DNA of 33,930 nucleotides from an uncultured bacterium (GTDB lineage Bacteria > Armatimonadota > HRBIN16): assembly GCA_937132045.1 (NCBI GenBank), contig CAKZNX010000386.1:1-33930 (forward strand), in the 5' to 3' direction. The translations under genes were made by a program, and so were the position numbers. Of this stretch, positions 25,041-31,590 are shown piece after piece (positions within the stretch are counted from its first letter, which is position 1; each line of letters starts with the position of its first letter). The notes beneath the pieces were generated by a model that ran no database searches, was not told where the DNA came from, and saw only the letters and a program-made list of their open reading frames with translations.

Positions 25041-26216
25041 ATGAATGAGGAACTGAAGCGAATCCTGCGAATGGTACGGGAAGGCAAGATCACCCCAGAG
25101 CAGGCGGAGATGCTGATCGAAGCACTGATGGCGAAGCCCGGCGAGCGCGGCAAGCGCCGACAGGAAGATGCCTTCGAGGAGGCGATGCAACAGTTGCGCA
25201 AAGCCTTCCAGGGCGTGGATTGGCGGCGCATTCAGCAGGAGTGGCGCCGTATCAGCGAGGAGATTCGGGAGCAGACCCGCCGCGGCTGGGAGGAGGCGGC
25301 GCGTGCCTTTCGCGGTATGGGACGCTGGGACATCGACCTGCGGCTGGGGGCGGTGCAGGACGTGGAGTTTGAACAGACGATAGACGTCCAGCCGGGCACA
25401 CGTCTGATCGTGCAGAATGTGCTGGGTGATGTGCGCGTGCGGGCTGCGGAGGGCACTGCGCAGATGCGCATTCGTGCCGAAGGTGCCGTCCGCGCCGAAG
25501 CGCCAGAGCAGGCAGAGCAGAGCGCAGGGGAGTGGTCGCCAGTGGTCGAACAGCGCGGGGATGTGGTGTTCGTGCGGGTGGCGCGAGCGGGAAAGTTCGC
25601 CTCCGCGGATGTGGACATCACGGTGCCTGCTGGCACTCCGGTGGAGATTCAGTCCACAGCGGGTGACGTGCTGCTGGAGGGCACGAAGGCTGCAGCCAGT
25701 GTGGAGAGCGCCAGTGGCGATATTATCGCGCGGGAACCGGCAGGGAAAGTGCGACTGATCTCCGCCAGCGGAGATGTGGTGCTGGAGCATGCCCGATGCG
25801 AGAGCGCCGACCTGCAGACACAGAGCGGCGACATTCGGTGCGAAATGAGCACGTTCGCCGGCGCCGAGGGATTGCGCGCCCGCACCGCCAGCGGCGACAT
25901 CTCGGCACGACAGGTCAGCAGCAGGTTTGTATCGCTCACCACTGCCAGTGGCGACATCTCTCTGGATTTCGCGGAACCGTTCAATGGGGAGGCGCAGGTG
26001 CAGTCCGCCAGCGGCGACGTGTCGGTGGGTCTGCCTTCCGGTTCCTCGTGCTCGTTGCGGGTCATCGCTACCGACGGCGAGGTGCAGAACCAGCTGGGTG
26101 TTGAACTGAACCGCAACGAGCGCGGTGAGTGGGAAGGCACCTTTGGCGCGGGACCCGAGGTGGGCACGCTGGTGGCGCGCACGATACGCGGAGATGTGAA
26201 ACTGCGGCCGGTGTAA
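25041..26216 (+). CDS. DUF4097-family beta-strand repeat protein with N-terminal short helical (YvlB_N/SHOCT-like) domain
   Basis: N-terminal LKRILRMVREGKITPEQAEMLIEAL; serial (S/T)xSGD(I/V) repeats; GGAGGTG RBS. Confidence 0.87.
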   Translation: MNEELKRILRMVREGKITPEQAEMLIEALMAKPGERGKRRQEDAFEEAMQQLRKAFQGVDWRRIQQEWRRISEEIREQTRRGWEEAARAFRGMGRWDIDLRLGAVQDVEFEQTIDVQPGTRLIVQNVLGDVRVRAAEGTAQMRIRAEGAVRAEAPEQAEQSAGEWSPVVEQRGDVVFVRVARAGKFASADVDITVPAGTPVEIQSTAGDVLLEGTKAAASVESASGDIIAREPAGKVRLISASGDVVLEHARCESADLQTQSGDIRCEMSTFAGAEGLRARTASGDISARQVSSRFVSLTTASGDISLDFAEPFNGEAQVQSASGDVSVGLPSGSSCSLRVIATDGEVQNQLGVELNRNERGEWEGTFGAGPEVGTLVARTIRGDVKLRPV

Positions 26217-26260
26217 GCCCTTATCATACCAACAACAAAACAACGTACCCCCTGACCTTA

Positions 26261-26287
26261 GACGCTGGCAAACCAGCGTCTTTTTTT
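26261..26287 (+). terminator. Strong intrinsic terminator
   Basis: GACGCTGG-caaa-CCAGCGTC-TTTTTTT. Confidence 0.95.
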
Positions 26288-26301
26288 CGTCAATCGCGCT
26301 G

Positions 26302-26330
26302 TTGACATCGATACGCAGGTGGTGTTATCT
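26302..26330 (+). promoter_or_regulatory. Predicted sigma70-type promoter
   Basis: TTGACA-17 nt-TTATCT. Confidence 0.7.
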
Positions 26331-26365
26331 TAGACTGCGGAGAAACGGTTGAAGGGGGTTTCGTT

Positions 26366-27121
26366 ATGGCACAGCCGACCCGTGCAGAAGTGATGGAAGC
26401 CGAACTTCAGCGCATCATTCCCATCGTTATCTGGGGAGTGGTGGTGCTGCTTCTGGGGTTGTTCTTGCTGTACCTTTCCACTATTGCGGCGTGGATGCCG
26501 TTTTTCATCGGTGTAATCGTGACGATAGCGGGCGTGGGCATCGCGGGGTACGGCGGGTGGCAGTATATGCAGTTGAACAACATGCCCTCGTATCGCGCGC
26601 TGTGCCCTTACTGTAATCAACCAACGCTGTTCCTTGCTCCACCAGCGGAAGACTACACCTGCGAGCACTGCAAGCGTGTGGTAGCCATCGAGGGCGGACA
26701 GGTGGTGCCTCCGCTGGTGCTGGTGTGCCGGCATTGTGGCTCGCCCCAGAAGGTATCGCCTCGCGCGAGGATGTTCATCTGCGACAACTGCAACGGGCAG
26801 AACGACCTCAAGCCTGCCAAACCTGGCGTCGCTGCGGCAACCGCAGGAGCGGGCGAGGAGAGCATCGAGTACACCACCTACGACCTGGTGCTGGTGAACG
26901 CGGGACACGACACCGAAGAGGTGCTGGAAATCCTGTGCACCATCCTGGCGGCGCCGCGCGACCACTGCCGGGGTATCCTGAAAGACCTGCCGATGGTGAT
27001 TCTGGTAGACCTGCCCCGACGCAAGGCGGACTCGTACCGCCGGATGCTGCGTGAGGCAGGCGCTACCGTCGAAATACATCCCACAGGGCAGTATCGCCCA
27101 CCGGCGAAACAGGGGATGTAA
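26366..27121 (+). CDS. Two-TM membrane protein with double zinc-ribbon-like region and ribosomal protein L7/L12 C-terminal-like domain
   Basis: Two TM helices; CPYCN...CEHC and CRHCG...CDNC; TTYDLVLVNAGHDTEEVLEILCTILAAPRDHCRGILKDLPMVILVDLPRRKADSYRRMLREAGATVEI. Confidence 0.75.
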   Translation: MAQPTRAEVMEAELQRIIPIVIWGVVVLLLGLFLLYLSTIAAWMPFFIGVIVTIAGVGIAGYGGWQYMQLNNMPSYRALCPYCNQPTLFLAPPAEDYTCEHCKRVVAIEGGQVVPPLVLVCRHCGSPQKVSPRARMFICDNCNGQNDLKPAKPGVAAATAGAGEESIEYTTYDLVLVNAGHDTEEVLEILCTILAAPRDHCRGILKDLPMVILVDLPRRKADSYRRMLREAGATVEIHPTGQYRPPAKQGM

Positions 27122-27125
27122 AAAA

Positions 27126-27151
27126 GCCCCCTCCGGGTGCCGGAAGGGGGC
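27126..27151 (-). terminator. Terminator of the prepilin-like gene
   Basis: GCCCCCTCCGG/CCGGAAGGGGGC stem (one bulge) with a T-run on the minus strand. Confidence 0.8.
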
Positions 27152-27190
27152 AACTGCATCGCATGTAATTGCAGGAGGAACTCTCAATTC

Positions 27191-27940
27191 CTAATCGCGG
27201 GTGAAGTGGGCGTCGGTCATCTGCGTCTGGCTCATGGCTTTGACATGTCCGTCGCAGAAGACCACGTTCGCCAGCCCGCGATGTTTTACCGTTTGGGTGG
27301 CTGAGTCCACATCCTTACGGTTGTCGACGTGCCTGAAGTCTACGGTAGGGTTGCCCCACCACATAGATGGCGGGTCGATGAAGGGCGTCTCCCACATGGT
27401 ACCGTCGCCGCCATACCACGGCACGTTGAAGAAGCCGCTATCGGCAAACATCACCTTCTCGGCAGGGCGCGATAGAGCACCCTCGCTGGCGGGGTTCTGC
27501 AGGTTGGGCCAGGTTCTCCAGTTGAAGGTAATGTAGATGTCCGAGCCGATATAGCCCCAGTTGTAGCCGTAGCCGTTGCCATCACCGAAACGGGTGCGTC
27601 CGCCCCAGCTGGAGCATCGCTGAATCTGCCCGTTCTTCATGTAGGGATAGAGCAGGCTCCCTGTCTTATCCCACACGTTGGGCGAGGTCTCCCGTCCGAA
27701 CCAGCACTGCCGCAGAGAGCCACTGTAGGCGTACTGCGCGATGGGGTAGGTCTCGTCGTAGTCCTGCAGGTACATCAGCGTGGCAAGACCCAGCTGCTTC
27801 ATGTTGCTCTGACAGCTTGCCTGTCGTGCCTTTTCGCGCGCCTGCGCGAAAACGGGGAAGAGGATGGCTGCCAGTATCGCGATAATCGCGATAACCACCA
27901 GCAGCTCAATCAGCGTGAAGGCGTTGCGTTTGGTTGGCAT
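27191..27940 (-). CDS. Prepilin-type N-terminal methylation / DUF1559 domain protein
   Basis: [60 protein letters not shown]-terminal [23 protein letters not shown] before ATG 27940. Confidence 0.93.
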   Translation of the reverse strand: MPTKRNAFTLIELLVVIAIIAILAAILFPVFAQAREKARQASCQSNMKQLGLATLMYLQDYDETYPIAQYAYSGSLRQCWFGRETSPNVWDKTGSLLYPYMKNGQIQRCSSWGGRTRFGDGNGYGYNWGYIGSDIYITFNWRTWPNLQNPASEGALSRPAEKVMFADSGFFNVPWYGGDGTMWETPFIDPPSMWWGNPTVDFRHVDNRKDVDSATQTVKHRGLANVVFCDGHVKAMSQTQMTDAHFTRD

Positions 27941-28023
27941 GTTTCCCTCCTTACCAAAAAGTTCACCGCTCACGACGCGCGGAGGGAAACGTCGGAAGCG
28001 GTGTGTGCTTTCGGCGCGTCAAC

Positions 28024-28053
28024 AAAAAACCTGATGCCCTTCCGCACCAGGTT
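28024..28053 (-). terminator. Intrinsic terminator of the riboswitch expression platform
   Basis: Minus strand AACCTGGTGC-ggaagg-GCATCAGGTT followed by TTTT. Confidence 0.85.
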
Positions 28054-28136
28054 GGTTGACATGCGCCCGATTCACCTTCGGGTCACGTCCCCCTCCCTCC
28101 GCGAAGGGGTACCCTGCCTCAGGCAAGGAGTGACCA

Positions 28137-28256
28137 GCCGTCGCCGGGCATTCGGGCTCGTCCCCATTCCGGAGACACACCGTAGCGGGCCTGCGCCGGA
28201 TTCTCACCGGACTTCCCCCGATATTTCAGCTCCGATACGATCGGAGCGCAGACGGC
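28137..28256 (-). ncRNA. Cobalamin riboswitch aptamer
   Basis: Minus strand: P1 GCCGTC/GACGGC; conserved core GGGGGAAGTCCGGTGAGAATCCGGCGCAGGCCCGCTACGGTG; B12-box-like GAGCCCGAATGCCCGGC; hairpin GCTCCGAT-cgt-ATCGGAGC. Confidence 0.93.
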
Positions 28257-28278
28257 TTTCCCTATGCGATTTGGCTAC

Positions 28279-28307
28279 AGTTTATCAGACCCTTCAGTGG
28301 ATGTCAA
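28279..28307 (-). promoter_or_regulatory. Promoter of the riboswitch transcript
   Basis: Minus strand TTGACA-17 nt-TAAACT, just upstream of the aptamer. Confidence 0.8.
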
Positions 28308-28412
28308 GGCATTTTGCGCGGTTGTCTTAGAAAATTGTGGTGGTTTTCCCCGACGGTTGGGCAAGGTCCGGTGATCGTCGTTCGCTGGACGTGGCAGCTA
28401 TGTATGCTGGCG

Positions 28413-28441
28413 TTGCACCCTGTCAAAAATGCTGGTATCAT
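28413..28441 (+). promoter_or_regulatory. Predicted promoter of the patatin gene
   Basis: TTGCAC-17 nt-TATCAT. Confidence 0.65.
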
Positions 28442-28475
28442 GAGAGCATTCCTGCTCAAGGAGGCAAATACAACC

Positions 28476-29483
28476 ATGCCGAACGGTACCAAACGCCTGG
28501 ATGCGGTTTTCGAAGGTGGTGGCGTAAAGGGCACTGCGCTGGTTGGCGCGGTAGCCGTTACCCAGAACCTCGGTTACCAGTTTGTGAACCTTGCGGGCAC
28601 CTCGGCGGGAGCGATTGTGGCAGCCCTGCTCGCTGCAGGCTACACCGCAGAGGAGCTCAAGACGGTGATGGACGCCCTCGACTACAACCGCTTCAAAGAC
28701 GAGGGACTGGTGGATAAAATCCCCGTGTTTGGTCACCTGCTCAGCCTGGGTTTCGAGAAGGGCATCTACGAAGGGGCATACTTCGAGGGATGGATACGCG
28801 ACCTGCTGCAGGCAAAAGGGGTGCGCACCTTCGGCGATCTGGTGATGGAGGAGAGCAAGGACAATCCGCGCTACCGCTACAAAGTGCAGGTAATCGCCAC
28901 CGACATCTCTCGCGGAAAGATGCTGGTGCTGCCGCGCGACATCACCGACTATGGGCTGGACCCCGACAGGCTGGAGGTGGCGCGCGCGGTGCGGATGAGC
29001 ATGAGCATCCCCTTTTTCTTCGAGCCGGTGCTGCTGCACGACGTGAACGGCACACCGAGCTACATAGTGGACGGTGGCGTGCTGAGCAACTATCCCGTGT
29101 GGCTCTTCGACGATGGCACTCCCGACCCGCCGTGGCCCACCATAGGCTACAAGCTGGTGGAACCGAGCGAAGGCAAGCCGAACACGGTGCGCGGACCAAT
29201 TAGCCTCTTCGCGGCGCTGTTTGCCACGATGATGGAGGCACACGATGCGCGCTATATCCAGGACAGCAACTTTGTGCGAACGGTGCCCATTCCGACACTG
29301 GGCGTGCAGACCACGGAGTTCGACCTGTCCCCCGAGCGACGCGACGCCCTGTACCAGTCCGGTGTCAAAGTCGCGGAGGAGTTCTTCGCGCATTGGGACT
29401 TCGAAGGATATAAGCGCACCTACCGGCATGCGCCTGCTCCTCGCCGTCACGAGCGACTGTGGGAACAGACCGCACAGCCTTGA
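28476..29483 (+). CDS. Patatin-like phospholipase
   Basis: FEGGGVKGTALVGA oxyanion motif, GTSAG nucleophile, DGG catalytic Asp; RBS AAGGAGG before ATG 28476. Confidence 0.93.
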   Translation: MPNGTKRLDAVFEGGGVKGTALVGAVAVTQNLGYQFVNLAGTSAGAIVAALLAAGYTAEELKTVMDALDYNRFKDEGLVDKIPVFGHLLSLGFEKGIYEGAYFEGWIRDLLQAKGVRTFGDLVMEESKDNPRYRYKVQVIATDISRGKMLVLPRDITDYGLDPDRLEVARAVRMSMSIPFFFEPVLLHDVNGTPSYIVDGGVLSNYPVWLFDDGTPDPPWPTIGYKLVEPSEGKPNTVRGPISLFAALFATMMEAHDARYIQDSNFVRTVPIPTLGVQTTEFDLSPERRDALYQSGVKVAEEFFAHWDFEGYKRTYRHAPAPRRHERLWEQTAQP

Positions 29484-29508
29484 CGCAGCCTTACGGATAG
29501 CGTAAGAT
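29480..29508 (+). promoter_or_regulatory. Predicted promoter of the subtilase gene
   Basis: TTGACG-17 nt-TAAGAT. Confidence 0.6.
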
Positions 29509-29556
29509 AGGCGTACTGATAGTCATTTTGCGTTTTGAGGGAAGGGAGAGTGGAGG

Positions 29557-31590
29557 ATGAGGCGCTTTTTTCTGCCGTTGTTGCTCCTGCTGTGTGCGGT
29601 GTTGCGCGCCGATCAGGCGCTGGAACCCGTGCTTACCTCCCAAACTCGCGTGCTGGCGGCGCCCGACCGCATTATCGTGCGATTCCCGCATGTTGCCGCC
29701 AGCAGAGCGGTTCGGCAGATGGGCTATACGGTCATCCGCGAGATACCCCAGCTGGGCTACGCAGTGCTGAAGGTGCCACGCGGTCAGGTCGATGAGACTA
29801 TCGCGCAGCTCAAAGCAAAAGGGCTGGTTCGTGAAGCCTTCCCAGACCGGGCATACCGGCTGGCATACACCCCCAACGACCCTCTGGTGTCATCTCAGTG
29901 GAACCTGTTCCGCATGAACGTGCCTGCCGCATGGGACATCACGCAGGGGCATCCCGATGTGGTGGTGGCGGTGCTGGATACCGGTGTGGACTACTATCAT
30001 CCTGAGCTGGAGCCAAATATCTGGCGTAATCCGGCAGAGGTGCCCGGCAACGGCGCAGATGACGACAACAACGGGCTCGTGGACGACGACCTTGGCTGGG
30101 ACTTCGCGTATGGCGACCGCGATCCGATGGATGACCACGGTCACGGCACGGCGTGCGCAGGCATTATTGCCGCTGTGGGCGATAACGGCTTCCAGATGGC
30201 GGGTGTTGCCTATCGGTGTCGGGTGATGTGCGTGAAGATTGGGTTGTCGAACGGCTATTCCTACGATTCCATGTTTGCACCCGGCGTGGTATACGCGGCA
30301 GATATGGGAGCGAAGGTGCAGAGCATCAGCTACTTCAGCGACGACCTGACGCCTCTGCTTCGCGCCGCGGTGGACTATGCGTGGAGCAAGGGCTGTCTGG
30401 TGCTTGCTGCGGCTGGCAATTTCGACGAGCCGTATCCCATCTATCCCGCCGGTTACGACAGGGTGGTGGCTGTGGCAGCAACCACCACGCTGGACCGTAA
30501 GGCGAGCTTCTCCAACTACGGTACGTGGGTGGATGTGAGTGCCCCCGGCGTCAGCATCCATGCCACCACGCTGGGCGGTGGCTATACCAATCGCTTCGCA
30601 GGCACATCCGCTGCTACACCGAACGCGGCGGGAGTGGCTGCCCTGCTCTGGGCGCTTCAACCAGATGCCCCCATCGATCGCATTCGCTCGGCGCTGGAAT
30701 ACGCTTCGATCCCGTTGAACGACCCGGTGGTGGGCGCCTTCGCAAACTACGGGCGTGTGGATGCCTGGCGTGCGCTGAATCTGTTACCTCTTCAGTCGCC
30801 ATGGTATCCCACCACGCCCGCCATCCACTGGATCAGTCCCCACCGCATCCCGGCGAGCGGAGGCACGGTAACTGTCTTCGGGCAAGGATTCGGCTGGCAG
30901 TGGGGTAGCGTGAGCCTGCAGGCAAGACAGATGCTGACGCTGGCAGTGCGCCCGACGCCTCGCCCCAAGCCTGTGCTGCAGATACTGGAGTGGAGCGATT
31001 CGCGCATTGTGGTACAGCTTCCGCCGGGTGCGTCGTCGGGCTGGCTGGAGGTAGAGGTGCGCGGACGGAAATCGAACCGTCTGTGGCTCACCGTTACCTC
31101 TACCTCTGCCGCGTTTACTACCGCGCCGAGCGACGTGGGAGTCGTAGGGCGATATGGGCAGGGTGCGCAGATGTCCGGCGGGTATGCGGAGCTTCTGGAA
31201 GCAGATGGCAGGACGCTGGTGGCTCGCCCTCGCAGCGACAACAACGGAAAGACCATCGAACTGAAACTGCTGGTACGCGGTCTGGACAAGCAGACGGTAT
31301 CGTCCATCGCGTGTGAGTATCTCCGGCAGTATGCTGGCGTGGTCAACAACCCGCTGGAGAGTATACTGATATATGATTTTGGCAGCGGCAGCTATCCCTA
31401 CGGCAACTGGGTGAAGGTGTTCAGCGCGCAGGCGGGTAACCACGCGGGGCAGACGCTGACCTTCAACCTGCCGGCGCCCGCCAGCCGGTGGGTCTCTTAC
31501 GAAGGCGACCTGTTCGTGCGCATCGTGGTCAACACCGGCAGCGCGGACGCCAGCCTGCTCATCGACAAACTATGGTTTCTGTGGCAGTAG
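29557..31590 (+). CDS. Secreted S8 subtilisin-like serine protease with propeptide and C-terminal IPT/TIG-like region
   Basis: Signal peptide; VVVAVLDTGVDYYHPEL, DDHGHGTACAGIIAA, FAGTSAATPNAAGVAALL; ISPHRIPASGGTVTVFGQGF. Confidence 0.95.
   Translation: MRRFFLPLLLLLCAVLRADQALEPVLTSQTRVLAAPDRIIVRFPHVAASRAVRQMGYTVIREIPQLGYAVLKVPRGQVDETIAQLKAKGLVREAFPDRAYRLAYTPNDPLVSSQWNLFRMNVPAAWDITQGHPDVVVAVLDTGVDYYHPELEPNIWRNPAEVPGNGADDDNNGLVDDDLGWDFAYGDRDPMDDHGHGTACAGIIAAVGDNGFQMAGVAYRCRVMCVKIGLSNGYSYDSMFAPGVVYAADMGAKVQSISYFSDDLTPLLRAAVDYAWSKGCLVLAAAGNFDEPYPIYPAGYDRVVAVAATTTLDRKASFSNYGTWVDVSAPGVSIHATTLGGGYTNRFAGTSAATPNAAGVAALLWALQPDAPIDRIRSALEYASIPLNDPVVGAFANYGRVDAWRALNLLPLQSPWYPTTPAIHWISPHRIPASGGTVTVFGQGFGWQWGSVSLQARQMLTLAVRPTPRPKPVLQILEWSDSRIVVQLPPGASSGWLEVEVRGRKSNRLWLTVTSTSAAFTTAPSDVGVVGRYGQGAQMSGGYAELLEADGRTLVARPRSDNNGKTIELKLLVRGLDKQTVSSIACEYLRQYAGVVNNPLESILIYDFGSGSYPYGNWVKVFSAQAGNHAGQTLTFNLPAPASRWVSYEGDLFVRIVVNTGSADASLLIDKLWFLWQ

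Noticed and set aside
24846-26243. 465-aa minus-strand ORF antisense to the DUF4097 gene
   Set aside because: Mirrors the repeated SGD codons in the opposite strand; no independent evidence of coding.
28019-28330. Small ORFs (62 aa minus, 109 aa plus) across the riboswitch region
   Set aside because: The sequence is explained by a cobalamin aptamer, terminator and promoter; the ORFs show no protein-family features.
28398-29450. 350-aa minus-strand ORF antisense to patatin
   Set aside because: The patatin frame has all catalytic motifs; the antisense ORF has none.
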